Positions 23,220 through 31,928 of a stretch of DNA of 32,165 bases are shown here, one piece after another (the first letter of the stretch is position 1; every line of letters starts with the position of its first letter). The notes under the pieces were generated by a model that was not told where the DNA came from, ran no database searches, and saw nothing but the letters and a program-made list of their open reading frames with translations. The translations under genes were made by a program, and so were the position numbers. The DNA lies in contig JALQYJ010000161.1 of NCBI GenBank assembly GCA_023254175.1, positions 1 through 32,165 on the forward strand, read 5' to 3'. Source of the DNA: Runella sp. GTDB lineage: Bacteria; Bacteroidota; Bacteroidia; Cytophagales; Spirosomataceae.

Positions 23220-23735
23220 ATGAAAAATGTTTTTTTAATAGGTCTACCCTCTTCGGGAAAAACAACGCTGGGCAAACAGCTTGCTCGCCACGCGAGGTAC
23301 CGTTTTGTCGATACAGACACCCTCATCGTCAAAGAAGAAGGTATGCCTATTCCTGATATTTTTACAAGAAAAGGGGAACCTTACTTCCGCGAAGCCGAAG
23401 CCCGTATTTTGCGAGCCATCCGCCCCGATTCCAAATTAGTGATAGCCACAGGCGGCGGAATGCCTTGTTTTCACGATAACATGGAATACATCAAAGCCAA
23501 CGGTATTAGTGTGTTTTTGGACGTAAGCCCCGAACAAATCGTAGAACGTATTTTGCGCCACTCTACTGACGATCGTCCTTTGTACCAAAAAAACGACAAT
23601 CAGTTGTTGGATAACATCCGCGAGAGGTATCAATCTCGTCATGGATTTTATTCTCAGGCGGATTTTACCCTTCAAGGAGATAACATCACTATTCACCAAC
23701 TCATCGATACGATTCAACTCGCTTTGGTTCCGTAA
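23220..23735 (+). CDS. aroK: Shikimate kinase
   Basis: 171 aa, the family's usual length. Phosphorylates shikimate at O3 with ATP. Walker A GLPSSGKT (8-15), DTD at 31-33 (Asp33 contacts shikimate), YFREAE with Arg57, ATGGG (76-80), the lid segment DDRPLY with Arg119, and Arg140 in RYQSRHGFYSQAD. Start ATG is 14 nt after a strong hairpin. The two tandem membrane-protein genes follow after 15 nt. Confidence 0.96.
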   Translation: MKNVFLIGLPSSGKTTLGKQLARHARYRFVDTDTLIVKEEGMPIPDIFTRKGEPYFREAEARILRAIRPDSKLVIATGGGMPCFHDNMEYIKANGISVFLDVSPEQIVERILRHSTDDRPLYQKNDNQLLDNIRERYQSRHGFYSQADFTLQGDNITIHQLIDTIQLALVP

Positions 23736-23750
23736 GGACTCCTCGTTTAC

Positions 23751-25022
23751 ATGATGTCTACGCTCACGGTATTTTATGTCAAACTCTTACTCGTTGTAGT
23801 TTCTTCCGCAGTGATTTGGTGGGGGGCAAACAATGATTCGTTTTGGCAAAAACTCCAACAAAACAAACAAGAAAAACTTGCCATTTGGGTCAGTTTAATT
23901 CTGTTTCGTTTAATACCGTTTGTTCTCATTTATGGAGTACTGCAACAAACTCCTCGTGGCGATGTACCCTTCTTTTGGGGTAAAGCTACTCAAGCCTACC
24001 AATGGAAGCTCGTTTACCGTGATTTTATCTCGTTTCATGCTCCCTTATTTGCGTACCTTATCACCTTTCCCTTGGTAGTTTGGTACAGTTCAAAAGCAAT
24101 TGTATTATTGATGGTGGCAGCCGAAGCACTCATTATTTGGATGACATACCTCGCCTATCAGCGCCGCTCGCAGCCCGATGCCCTAAAAACTACCCTGCTT
24201 TATACAGTGCTTTCAGGACCGATGATCATGGTCTTGCTGGGTGGACAAGAAGATATTTGGATGTGGGGAATTGCGGCTTGGATGCTACTGACTTATTTAA
24301 GGAGCCGCGATGATGGTTTCGGGCTAGGCATACAGTTTTCTATGGGGCTGATTGTCATCAAAGCCACGTTTATTTTTTGGTTTTTTCCGTTGTGGATTTT
24401 ACTCAAAAAGCGTTGGAACTTCCTACTCGGAATGATTACTATTGGGGTTCCGTCGTTGGTGGTTCTTTATGCCATTATGAAGCTTGATTTTTTGATGCCT
24501 GTTCAAATGGGTACAACCAACTTGCTCACCCCCAATCTATTTACTATTTCTCGGCCGTGGCTGACATTCTTGTTTGGCTGCCTACCTACCCTTACTGTTT
24601 TTAGCTGGGTAGGTATGGTCATTACCCTATCGGCATCAGTACTAGCAGTATATCGTTTTAGACATTTTACGCTCGAATCTACTCTACCTTTGGCCTACCT
24701 AGCGACCTATTTGGCCATGAGCATTTTTCAGCCTACGTCGGTGGGATACTATGCTTTTGCGTACTTGCTTCCGCTTATCATGGAGCTGGTCGACTGGAAA
24801 AAACAGCGTGATGTTGTATTTCTACTTTTTTTTAACCTATTGCTCGTTGTTCAACCTTTTATTTTTACCTATATCAATAGCCCTACTTACGACGACTTAA
24901 CGGTTTTCTCTCAACCGCTCTTTGTTCTCGAATATACCCTCCAAGTCCTCAATGTGGCTTGTTTTGGTTGGTATTTGTGGCAAGTGTATCGCAAAAACGT
25001 ATCGCCTTCCCAATTCGCCTAA
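23751..25022 (+). CDS. Polytopic membrane protein, GT-C-like (copy 1)
   Basis: 423 aa with about eleven to twelve hydrophobic helices. After TM2 comes a periplasmic-type loop QQTPRGDVPFFWGKATQAYQ, WKLVYRDFISFHAPLFAYL, like the acidic first loop of GT-C glycosyltransferases; further marks are LGGQEDIWMWGIAAWMLL, GLIVIKATFIFWFFPLWILL and TPNLFTISRPWL. I do not recognise a named family with certainty; a lipid-linked-sugar glycosyltransferase (GT87/DUF2029-like) is the best guess. It is a paralogue of the next gene, which begins 1 nt after its stop. Between aroK and nusB and probably co-transcribed with aroK. Confidence 0.68.
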   Translation: MMSTLTVFYVKLLLVVVSSAVIWWGANNDSFWQKLQQNKQEKLAIWVSLILFRLIPFVLIYGVLQQTPRGDVPFFWGKATQAYQWKLVYRDFISFHAPLFAYLITFPLVVWYSSKAIVLLMVAAEALIIWMTYLAYQRRSQPDALKTTLLYTVLSGPMIMVLLGGQEDIWMWGIAAWMLLTYLRSRDDGFGLGIQFSMGLIVIKATFIFWFFPLWILLKKRWNFLLGMITIGVPSLVVLYAIMKLDFLMPVQMGTTNLLTPNLFTISRPWLTFLFGCLPTLTVFSWVGMVITLSASVLAVYRFRHFTLESTLPLAYLATYLAMSIFQPTSVGYYAFAYLLPLIMELVDWKKQRDVVFLLFFNLLLVVQPFIFTYINSPTYDDLTVFSQPLFVLEYTLQVLNVACFGWYLWQVYRKNVSPSQFA

Positions 25023-25023
25023 T

Positions 25024-26268
25024 ATGTTTGTCATTCTCGGAAAAACCATCATTTCGTTGTTATGCGCAGGGCTTACGGGCGGACTGATTGCGTTTCGGGC
25101 TTCGCTCCAACCCATGTTAGAACGCTATGATCCCCAGAAAGTACTTTTTTTGGCATGGCTACTCACGCGCTTGCTCCCGTTTATTCTGGTTTTTATCGTT
25201 TTTAGTCAAACGCCTTTTTCCGATTTAGACGGTTTTTTTGGGCAAGCACGTGAAGCCGTTCAGCTCAAGCTCGTTTACCGCGACTTTTATTGCATGTATT
25301 CGCCCTTTTTTCCTTACGTGAATGCGGTGGGTTTATGGTTTTGGTTGGACAAAAAGGCCATTATTTTAGTTATGATTTTCATGGAAGGTGGCGCACTTTG
25401 GGCTACCAACCGTTTTTATAGTTCCACTTTTTCAACTTCCGAGCGCCTTTTCCGAAGCCTTTTGTACCTTTCATTACCAGGGTCGTTGGTTTTATGCGTA
25501 TTTGGAGGTCAAGAAGACGTATGGATGTGGTTCATGTTTGTTGGCGCGTACCTCGTTTGGCAACGCACCCAACGCGTCGAATGGTTTGGTATTGGGCTAG
25601 TTGTTGGGTTTTTGTTCACCAAAGCAGTCTTTATTTTAGTAGGGCCTGCCTTGTTATTTCTTGTTCCAAAGCCCATTCGCTGGCTTTCAGCAGCGGCAGT
25701 AGTGGGTGTACTTACCCTGGCGGCACTTTACCACACCACCGAATGGCTTTGGCTTGAGCAACCCATGAACGAAGCAGCTACCCTTCGCGCTCCCAACTTG
25801 CTTTCGGTAGCCAATCCTCTGACTTTTGATTTGTTAGGAGCCGGTTCAAAACGTTGGAATTGGCTGGGGTTAATTCTTACCACTGGTATCGGTGCCCTTC
25901 TTGCATTTAGGCTGCGTCATCAACCTTTTTCGCGGGCATTTTCAGCCGTTTATATCCTTATTTTTGGAACAATGATGGTGGCACAACAGAGTGCGTACAG
26001 CAATTATATCTTTCTCTTTTTGTTGCCTTTTGTTTTTCAGTGGTTCGATTTTTCCAACCGCAAGGAAGTAGGTTTATTCCTACTTTTCAACTGCTTATGT
26101 GTGATTCATCCTTCGTTGTGGTGGAGGCTAAAAAGTCCTTATTATCACTCAATTTCCGAGGTTTTTACGCAACCTCTTTACCTGCTAGACTATCTCCTCC
26201 AACTCGGAATTGTACTACTTACTTTCTATTTTCTTCGCCGAATTTGGCAGAAGGCAACGGAATTTTAA
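25024..26268 (+). CDS. Polytopic membrane protein, GT-C-like (copy 2)
   Basis: 414 aa from ATG 25024, 1 nt after the stop of copy 1; the frame is open further upstream inside copy 1, but the shorter start gives a proper first helix. Same architecture as copy 1, with VFSQTPFSDLDGFFGQAREA, VQLKLVYRDFYCMYSPFFPY, VFGGQEDVWMWFMFVGAYLV, VVGFLFTKAVFILVGPALLF and LRAPNLLSVANPL aligning to the same positions. The loop Asp residues (SDLDG) could be the metal/catalytic acid of a GT-C enzyme; this is inference. Overlap of the start with coupled translation suggests the two act as partners or diverged duplicates. Confidence 0.68.
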   Translation: MFVILGKTIISLLCAGLTGGLIAFRASLQPMLERYDPQKVLFLAWLLTRLLPFILVFIVFSQTPFSDLDGFFGQAREAVQLKLVYRDFYCMYSPFFPYVNAVGLWFWLDKKAIILVMIFMEGGALWATNRFYSSTFSTSERLFRSLLYLSLPGSLVLCVFGGQEDVWMWFMFVGAYLVWQRTQRVEWFGIGLVVGFLFTKAVFILVGPALLFLVPKPIRWLSAAAVVGVLTLAALYHTTEWLWLEQPMNEAATLRAPNLLSVANPLTFDLLGAGSKRWNWLGLILTTGIGALLAFRLRHQPFSRAFSAVYILIFGTMMVAQQSAYSNYIFLFLLPFVFQWFDFSNRKEVGLFLLFNCLCVIHPSLWWRLKSPYYHSISEVFTQPLYLLDYLLQLGIVLLTFYFLRRIWQKATEF

Positions 26269-26269
26269 G

Positions 26270-26277
26270 TACCTTTG
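26270..26277 (+). promoter_or_regulatory. Bacteroidota -7 element for nusB
   Basis: TACCTTTG matches TAnnTTTG; TTTG at 26243-26246 lies 23 nt upstream, slightly longer than usual. It begins at the end of copy 2, with 62 nt to the nusB ATG, and would start the nusB-YtxH transcript independently. Confidence 0.55.
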
Positions 26278-26339
26278 CGACTGGAAACACAAGCAAGTTC
26301 TTTTCCTTGCTGCTCATTTGCACAAACTCTCAAGACTGA

Positions 26340-27512
26340 ATGTTAAGTCGAAGACATCTACGCATTAAGGTTTTGCAAAGCCTCTATGCTCTTCAGGCTG
26401 CTCGCGAGGCAGACTACCAATTGGCCATAGATTTCATTACGGAGTCGTTTAAGCCTGATCTCAACTCCATGACCCCTCAAGATCCTGTCAAACTGGAGGG
26501 AATGCGAAAAATAACCACTCTTTTACTCGAAGAAAATTACCGCAAAGGCGCTATTCCTGATGACGAAGAGACACCTTCGGAAGCAATTGTGACGGCTCGA
26601 AATGCGCTAAAGTACTACGAAGATTTGTACAAAAAAGACAAACGGCGTCTTTCTCGCCAACTTACCCCCGAAGTTGAAGCCATTTACTCGGCTTATTTAC
26701 TTCTTTTACAATTGTTTATCGAACTCTCTTCCCTTTCAAAAACCGAACGTGAGCGCCAGTACGATGACCCAGACAGCAATCCAATTGCCAAATTATCTGG
26801 ATTTGATACCAACCGTGCGGTCATTGCGCTTTCGGAAAGTAAAAAACTCGAAAGTGAATTTATTCGTAAAGGCATTTCGTGGGGAAATGAAGTGACGGGC
26901 TTGATTCGTAAGCTGTTCCGTGATGTGTTTCGTCAGGATGAAACTTACCGTGCTTATTGTGCCCAAAAAACCCATACCCCTGAAGAAGACCAACAATTGG
27001 TTTTGTATTCGTTGAAAGAAGTCATTCTTAAAAATGAGGAGGTCATCAATTTTTTTGAATTAAACGACCTTTATTGGAGTGAAAATGGGGATTTGGCCCG
27101 TAAAATGACGAACAAAACTCTCAAATCGGCCACCGAAAGTGATGTAGTTCAGATTATTCCCCTTACCAACGATTGGGAAGAAGACAGCTCGTTTATGCAA
27201 GAATTGTTTGACGAAACCGTTAACCGTAACGACGAGTTCGAGGCAATTATCGCTGAGCCACTTAAAAACTGGGACTTAGAACGACTTTCTGCTATGGACT
27301 ATTTAATACTGAAAATGAGCGTGTCAGAGATGGTGAGTTTCCCGGGCATTCCTGTAAAAGTGTCCATCAACGAGGCCATTGAAATCGCAAAAGATTACAG
27401 TACGCCAAAAAGTGGTAAATTTGTCAACGGAATTTTAGATACTCTCTCAAAAACACTCATTAAAGAAGGTAAAATTCGTAAGAGTGGAAGAGGGCTTTTG
27501 GATAACAAGTAA
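26340..27512 (+). CDS. nusB: Transcription antitermination factor NusB, long form
   Basis: 390 aa, against ~140 in E. coli; Bacteroidota NusB proteins commonly carry a long N-terminal and central extension. The start MLSRRHLRIKVLQSLYALQA has the Arg-rich RNA-binding segment, and the C-terminal NusB fold is clear: FMQELFDETVNRNDEFEAII, WDLERLSAMDYLILKMSVSE, GIPVKVSINEAIEIAKDYST, SGKFVNGILDTLSK. NusB with NusE binds boxA of rRNA leaders. First gene of a conserved set reaching coaE. Confidence 0.94.
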   Translation: MLSRRHLRIKVLQSLYALQAAREADYQLAIDFITESFKPDLNSMTPQDPVKLEGMRKITTLLLEENYRKGAIPDDEETPSEAIVTARNALKYYEDLYKKDKRRLSRQLTPEVEAIYSAYLLLLQLFIELSSLSKTERERQYDDPDSNPIAKLSGFDTNRAVIALSESKKLESEFIRKGISWGNEVTGLIRKLFRDVFRQDETYRAYCAQKTHTPEEDQQLVLYSLKEVILKNEEVINFFELNDLYWSENGDLARKMTNKTLKSATESDVVQIIPLTNDWEEDSSFMQELFDETVNRNDEFEAIIAEPLKNWDLERLSAMDYLILKMSVSEMVSFPGIPVKVSINEAIEIAKDYSTPKSGKFVNGILDTLSKTLIKEGKIRKSGRGLLDNK

Positions 27513-27523
27513 GTACAACTACC

Positions 27524-27826
27524 ATGAATAATTCAACAAAAACATTAATTGCTTTCCTAGCGGGAGTAGCTACTGGAGCAGCCATCGGAATTTTATATGC
27601 ACCTGCAGAAGGACAGGTAACACGCGACAAACTGTCGTATCGCTTGTCGAAATACCGCGAACAACTTCAAGGACTTATCACTGACCTTCTTGAAGGCAAA
27701 GACCTTCCTGAAAGCTTAGCCAAAACAGAAGGCCAAAAGGTAGTAGCCGACACACGCGAAAAAGCAGAACGCTTGCTTGAAGACGTAGACCGTTTGATGG
27801 CACAAATCAAAGGACAGGCTTCTTAA
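27524..27826 (+). CDS. YtxH-domain protein
   Basis: 100 aa: an N-terminal glycine/alanine-rich membrane helix (LIAFLAGVATGAAIGILYAP, residues ~8-27) with the YtxH pattern GxxxGxxxGxLxAP, then a charged amphipathic helix likely to form a coiled coil (KLSYRLSKYREQLQGLITDL; DTREKAERLLEDVDRLMAQI). Function unknown; YtxH proteins are often stress-associated. It follows nusB by 11 nt and precedes a hairpin. Confidence 0.9.
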   Translation: MNNSTKTLIAFLAGVATGAAIGILYAPAEGQVTRDKLSYRLSKYREQLQGLITDLLEGKDLPESLAKTEGQKVVADTREKAERLLEDVDRLMAQIKGQAS

Positions 27827-27840
27827 ATTAAAATAATATC

Positions 27841-27875
27841 CAGCATTAGCCCCAGCATTTGTGGGGCTAATGCTG
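27841..27875 (+). terminator. Hairpin terminator after the YtxH gene
   Basis: Perfect 13-bp stem, arms 27841-27853 and 27863-27875, 9-nt loop, followed by a short T-run. It separates nusB-YtxH from the DUF1573 gene, suggesting a separate or attenuated downstream transcript. Confidence 0.7.
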
Positions 27876-27900
27876 CTTTAAGTACCTAACTCACCTATTT

Positions 27901-28344
27901 ATGAAACACTGTCTTTTTTTTGTTTTTACAATTTTGGGGCTATGGAGTTGCGGTAGCAATCAAGATAAATCGGCCTCCAACAGTTTGGACGACAAACTTC
28001 CTAAAATTGAATTTGTGGACGACATCAAAAATGTCGACTTTGGAACCGTTGTTGAAGGAAAGCAAGTAGAACGCAAATTCAAATTTAAAAATGCGGGAGA
28101 CTTTCCTTTGATTATCAACAACGTAAGTGCTTCTTGTGGATGTACCATTCCTGAATGGCCTCGCGACCCTATTGGACCCGACGAAGAAGGGACGATTTTG
28201 GTACGATTTAATAGTAAAGGCAAGGAAGGGCCTCAGTTTAAAACCGTAACTATTTTTGCCAATACCAACCCCGCTACTAGCGACATACAGTTTAAAGCAG
28301 AAGTCGTTCCCGCGCCTGCCAAAAACACAACGACTACAAAATAA
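27901..28344 (+). CDS. DUF1573 lipoprotein
   Basis: 147 aa. Lipoprotein signal ending LGLWSC (Cys17), an acidic linker, then the DUF1573 immunoglobulin-like domain: FGTVVEGKQVERKFKFKNAG, the signature SASCGCTIPEWPRDPIGPDE, and FNSKGKEGPQFKTVTIFANT. Family function is unknown; it is very common in Bacteroidota, often encoded near yajC as here. A Thr-rich C-terminal tail is odd but short. Confidence 0.92.
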   Translation: MKHCLFFVFTILGLWSCGSNQDKSASNSLDDKLPKIEFVDDIKNVDFGTVVEGKQVERKFKFKNAGDFPLIINNVSASCGCTIPEWPRDPIGPDEEGTILVRFNSKGKEGPQFKTVTIFANTNPATSDIQFKAEVVPAPAKNTTTTK

Positions 28345-28374
28345 GACCTAACTAGCAACATATCACTTACCAAA

Positions 28375-28680
28375 ATGAACACTATTTTTTTACAAGCCGC
28401 AACTGGCCAAACTAGCATGATTTATCAGCTTGTTATGTGGGCAGGTATCATTGGAGTATTTTATTTCTTCATGATTCGACCCCAACAAAAAAAGCAAAAA
28501 GACCAAAAGAAATTTTTGGAAGAGCTTAAAAAAGGAGATGAGGTAATCACAATTGGTGGATTGCATGCGACGGTTATATCGGTATATGAAACCACCGTGA
28601 CCCTTGACGTAGATGGCAAAGGCACTAAAATGAAGTTTGAAAAATCATCTATTTCGCGCAAAGCTGGAACAACTGCTTAA
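28375..28680 (+). CDS. yajC: Preprotein translocase subunit YajC
   Basis: 101 aa, usual size. Single membrane helix at ~18-36 (LVMWAGIIGVFYFFMIRPQQ), the hallmark RPQQKKQKDQKKFLEELKKG, then the cytoplasmic GDEVITIGGLHATVISVYET domain. Accessory of the SecDF-YajC complex. The YbbR gene starts 2 nt after its stop. Confidence 0.96.
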   Translation: MNTIFLQAATGQTSMIYQLVMWAGIIGVFYFFMIRPQQKKQKDQKKFLEELKKGDEVITIGGLHATVISVYETTVTLDVDGKGTKMKFEKSSISRKAGTTA

Positions 28681-28682
28681 CC

Positions 28683-29456
28683 GTGGCACAACTACCATTA
28701 TCTTCAAAGCCTGCTCGTAGCCGTACTCTCATCTTAAGCGTGGTGGCGGCTACGATTATTTGGCTTTTCAACAAGCTTAACAAAGATGGATACACCATGC
28801 GTGTGCCCTATCCTGTCAAAATTGAATACAATGACTCGTTGTACATTCCCATTCACCCTCTTCCTCAGAGTGCAAATGCTGTTATAAAAGGCAGTGGCTG
28901 GACGCTTTTGCGCAAAACGTTGGCATTCACCGTTTCTCCCGTCTCATACGTGATTACCAATCCCTTGGCTACCCAGTCTATCAATACCAATGCGTTGACA
29001 ATGGCCATGAACGAGCAAGTCAAGGACGTTGAAATTATCCATGTCGAACTTGATAAAAATCTTATTGATTTTGAAGAAAGAGTCGTCAAAACTACTTTGT
29101 TGAAAGTTGACAGCCTCGGTCTTAATTTATCCCCCAAATTTGTGGTTTCTAGCTTTATCAATCTTCGTCCATCGAGTGTCACGTTTGAAGGCCCTGCCTC
29201 CTTGGTGAACGATATTCCTGATACGTTGATTATTAAAGTTCCTGCCCAAAAAATCAGAAGTAACTACGACGAAGAGCTTTCTATTCGGTACCCGCAATCT
29301 CCCCTTTTAAAAACCAGTGCCGAACGCGTTTTTGTTAGCTTTGAGGTAGCCGAGTTTTTTGTTCCTCCTCCTACTACTGTCCAACTGAAGGAAAAAGAGC
29401 CCGTCAAAAAACCTACAACTAAAAAAGCCACAAAGAACAAAAAAAGAAGTAATTGA
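28683..29456 (+). CDS. YbbR-like (CdaR-type) domain protein
   Basis: 257 aa starting with GTG 2 nt after yajC; the next ATG would remove the membrane anchor, so GTG is preferred. One N-terminal membrane helix (~15-30, LILSVVAATIIWLFNKL), then extracytoplasmic YbbR-type beta repeats (GYTMRVPYPVKIEYND, LRPSSVTFEGPASLVNDIPD) and a Pro/Lys-rich tail (KKPTTKKATKNKKRSN). In Firmicutes the YbbR protein CdaR regulates a diadenylate cyclase; no such cyclase is adjacent here, so that role is not implied. The order yajC-YbbR-coaE is common in Bacteroidota. Confidence 0.85.
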   Translation: MAQLPLSSKPARSRTLILSVVAATIIWLFNKLNKDGYTMRVPYPVKIEYNDSLYIPIHPLPQSANAVIKGSGWTLLRKTLAFTVSPVSYVITNPLATQSINTNALTMAMNEQVKDVEIIHVELDKNLIDFEERVVKTTLLKVDSLGLNLSPKFVVSSFINLRPSSVTFEGPASLVNDIPDTLIIKVPAQKIRSNYDEELSIRYPQSPLLKTSAERVFVSFEVAEFFVPPPTTVQLKEKEPVKKPTTKKATKNKKRSN

Positions 29457-29495
29457 TACATCCGTCATTCAACCATTCGTATTTCAAGATACATC

Positions 29496-30092
29496 ATGGC
29501 CTTACAAATCGGAATCACAGGAGGCATTGGTTCGGGCAAAAGTATTGTTTGCCGGATATTTGAGGCGTTAGGTGCTCCATTTTATTCCGCAGACGAGCGC
29601 GCCAAGTGGCTACTCAATAATGACGAAAAACTCAAGAAAGCTGTAGAAGCCCTTTTGGGGCAAAATGCCTATTTACCTGACGGAAGTTACAATCGAAGAT
29701 GGGTAGCGCAGGAAGTTTTTTCTACACCCACCTTATTGCATCAGCTCAACGCAATTGTTCACCCAAGAGTAGGAGAAGATACCGAGAGTTGGCTAAAAAA
29801 ACATAAAAAATCCCCATATGTAATCAAAGAAGCAGCCATCATGGCCCGTGCAGGGCAACGTAATTTGTTAGACAAAGTAGTCGTTGTTCAGGCAGCGGTT
29901 GAGTTACGAATTGCCCGAGTTTTGAGTCGAGACCCCCAGCGCTCTGAGACGGAAATCAGGGATATAATCTCAAGGCAAATCTGTGATAGTGAGCGACTTA
30001 AACTTGCAGATTTCGTCGTCATAAACGACGAAACTCAGCTTCTTTTACCGCAAGTTTGGCACCTCCACCAGCTTTTTAGCAAAAAGCAATAA
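29496..30092 (+). CDS. coaE: Dephospho-CoA kinase
   Basis: 198 aa, usual length. Last step of CoA synthesis: ATP-dependent phosphorylation of the 3'-hydroxyl of dephospho-CoA. Walker A GITGGIGSGKS at 6-16, then FEALGAPFYSADERAKWLL with the Asp of the substrate site, NAIVHPRVGED, and the lid/nucleotide region VVVVQAAVELRIARVLSRDP with RSETEIRDIISRQ. The last gene of the yajC set; it ends 24 nt before the convergent symporter gene, and no obvious terminator lies between. Confidence 0.96.
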   Translation: MALQIGITGGIGSGKSIVCRIFEALGAPFYSADERAKWLLNNDEKLKKAVEALLGQNAYLPDGSYNRRWVAQEVFSTPTLLHQLNAIVHPRVGEDTESWLKKHKKSPYVIKEAAIMARAGQRNLLDKVVVVQAAVELRIARVLSRDPQRSETEIRDIISRQICDSERLKLADFVVINDETQLLLPQVWHLHQLFSKKQ

Positions 30093-30116
30093 TCAGGCCT
30101 GTACCTTTAATATTTA

Positions 30117-31772
30117 TTACCAGAAAATCCAGTAAATCAAGCTAAAGGTAACAACAACAGCGATAGCCCCAAGACGGAACGAAGGCGTTACACGGAACCA
30201 CTCTGAACGTACTTCAAACGCATTTTCTTGATTTTTGCCTTTCGACTGAGCCAGACTAATCGCAATGTGAACTGCTGAGCAAATCCAGAAAACCACACCC
30301 ATACGGTTGAGGAACGGAAACTCAGGATAAAGGTTTTCAATTACTGCTGACAATGCAATACTCAATACCGCCGCAGCCAAAGCACCGTTGGCAGTGGCCT
30401 TTTTCCAGAAAAACCCAAGTAAGAAAATACTCAAAATACCAGGCGAAATATAGCCAGTATACACCTGAATGTACTCAAATGCCTGTCCGAAGTTGGCCAG
30501 CAATGGGCTCACTATCAAGGCAATAATAAAAGCAATCACAATCACTACTCGCCCCGTCCATACGGTTTGTTTTTCAGTAAGATTTTTGTTGAAGAACTTC
30601 TGGTGAATATCTAATACATAAATCGTTGAAATACTGTTGGCTTTGCCTGCCAAACTTGCCACAATCGCCGCCGTCAAAGCAGCAAAAGCTAACCCTTTCA
30701 ACCCTACTGGCAACAAATTTAATAAAACAGGATACGCATTATCTGGTTTTACGATACCATTTTGAGTAATACCATTTACAATCGACGTATCGGCATTTTC
30801 TTGGAACAAAACGTACGCCGCCAATCCAGGTAATACAACGATAAAAGGCATCATCATTTTCAAAAATGCCGCGAATAATACCCCGCTACGTGCCGTGTTT
30901 AGGTCGGCTCCCAGAGCCCGTTGGGTCATGTATTGGTTACATCCAAAATAATTGAGATTATTCACCCACTGCCCTCCGATAACGAACATCATGATGCCTG
31001 GAAGTTGGTTGTATGCGTCAATAAACCCACCACGACCATCGTGAACTTGATATTGTCCTGGGGTAAAAATCATGTGTAGATGGCTATCGGCTTTTTGACG
31101 AATAAGGCCAAGCCCCTCCATAATTCCAGCGCCTGTTCCCACTTTAGCCGAAAGTAAGTCCAACGCCAAATACGTAGTAGCTAATCCGCCAAAAATCAAA
31201 CAAATCACTTGAATTACGTCGGTATAGCCAATTACTTTCATTCCCCCAAGCGTGATAATTACGGCGAAGGTGGTCAAGAAAATAGCACAGGGCATAAAGG
31301 CAAAACCCGTCATTTTCTCCAAACTCAATGCACCCAAATAGATGATAGAAGTAAGGTTGACAAAAATGTACAAGAACAACCAAAACACCGCCATAATCGT
31401 TGCTAAGCGCTCATTATAGCGTTTCGACAAAAACTGCGGCATGGTGTAAATCTTGTTGTTGAGATACATTGGAAGGAAGTAAACTGCCACAATTATGAGT
31501 GCTACCCCACCCAATAATTCGTAGACCGAAATGGCAATACCCAACTGAAAAGCTTGTCCACTCATACCAATAAACTGCTCGGCCGAAATATTGGAAGCAA
31601 TGATAGATGCTCCAATCGCCCACCACGTAAGTGAACCTTCAGCTAGGAAAAAGTCCTTAGAATCAGCGGTTTGCTTGCCTTTGTGCTTGTACACCCAATA
31701 GCCATAGCTAGATACAATGACAAAATAGATGAGGAAAATAACGTAGTCAAGGGTTTCGAGTCCTAAGGTCAT
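30117..31772 (-). CDS. Sodium/sugar symporter (SSS family, vSGLT-like)
   Basis: 551 aa, about fourteen helices. Strongly like the Vibrio vSGLT: FFLAEGSLTWWAIGASIIAS then NISAEQFIGMSGQAFQLGIA, with the sugar ligands Asn61, Gln66 and Glu85 (SVYELLGG), LFLYIFVNLTSIIYLGALSL, WVNNLNYFGCNQYMTQRALG with the equivalent of vSGLT Asn260, and FAAFLKMMMPFIVVLPGLAA with the equivalent of Lys294; TM8 carries AALTAAIVASLAGKANSIST with the Na+-site Ser residues. Import of a hexose with Na+ is likely; the precise sugar is inferred. Monocistronic, with a TATCTTTT stretch (one mismatch from TAnnTTTG) just before the start. Confidence 0.93.
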   Translation of the reverse strand: MTLGLETLDYVIFLIYFVIVSSYGYWVYKHKGKQTADSKDFFLAEGSLTWWAIGASIIASNISAEQFIGMSGQAFQLGIAISVYELLGGVALIIVAVYFLPMYLNNKIYTMPQFLSKRYNERLATIMAVFWLFLYIFVNLTSIIYLGALSLEKMTGFAFMPCAIFLTTFAVIITLGGMKVIGYTDVIQVICLIFGGLATTYLALDLLSAKVGTGAGIMEGLGLIRQKADSHLHMIFTPGQYQVHDGRGGFIDAYNQLPGIMMFVIGGQWVNNLNYFGCNQYMTQRALGADLNTARSGVLFAAFLKMMMPFIVVLPGLAAYVLFQENADTSIVNGITQNGIVKPDNAYPVLLNLLPVGLKGLAFAALTAAIVASLAGKANSISTIYVLDIHQKFFNKNLTEKQTVWTGRVVIVIAFIIALIVSPLLANFGQAFEYIQVYTGYISPGILSIFLLGFFWKKATANGALAAAVLSIALSAVIENLYPEFPFLNRMGVVFWICSAVHIAISLAQSKGKNQENAFEVRSEWFRVTPSFRLGAIAVVVTFSLIYWIFW

Positions 31773-31928
31773 AAAAAGATAAGATTAAAAGAACGGGTTC
31801 GTGGTAAATAAATCGTTGATTTTGGGTTTATGTCAAAAAGACACAATTCTCTGATTTGTACTCGTTTTTCTCAAAATCATTTTAATTGATAAGTTGATTG
31901 GCCGAAATAGGGCAATAAAATTTAATAA

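Noticed and set aside
24922-25023. Longer N-terminus for the second GT-C-like protein.
   Set aside because: It would overlap the end of copy 1 by 101 nt and adds sequence without a helix pattern; ATG 25024 matches the start of copy 1 in alignment.
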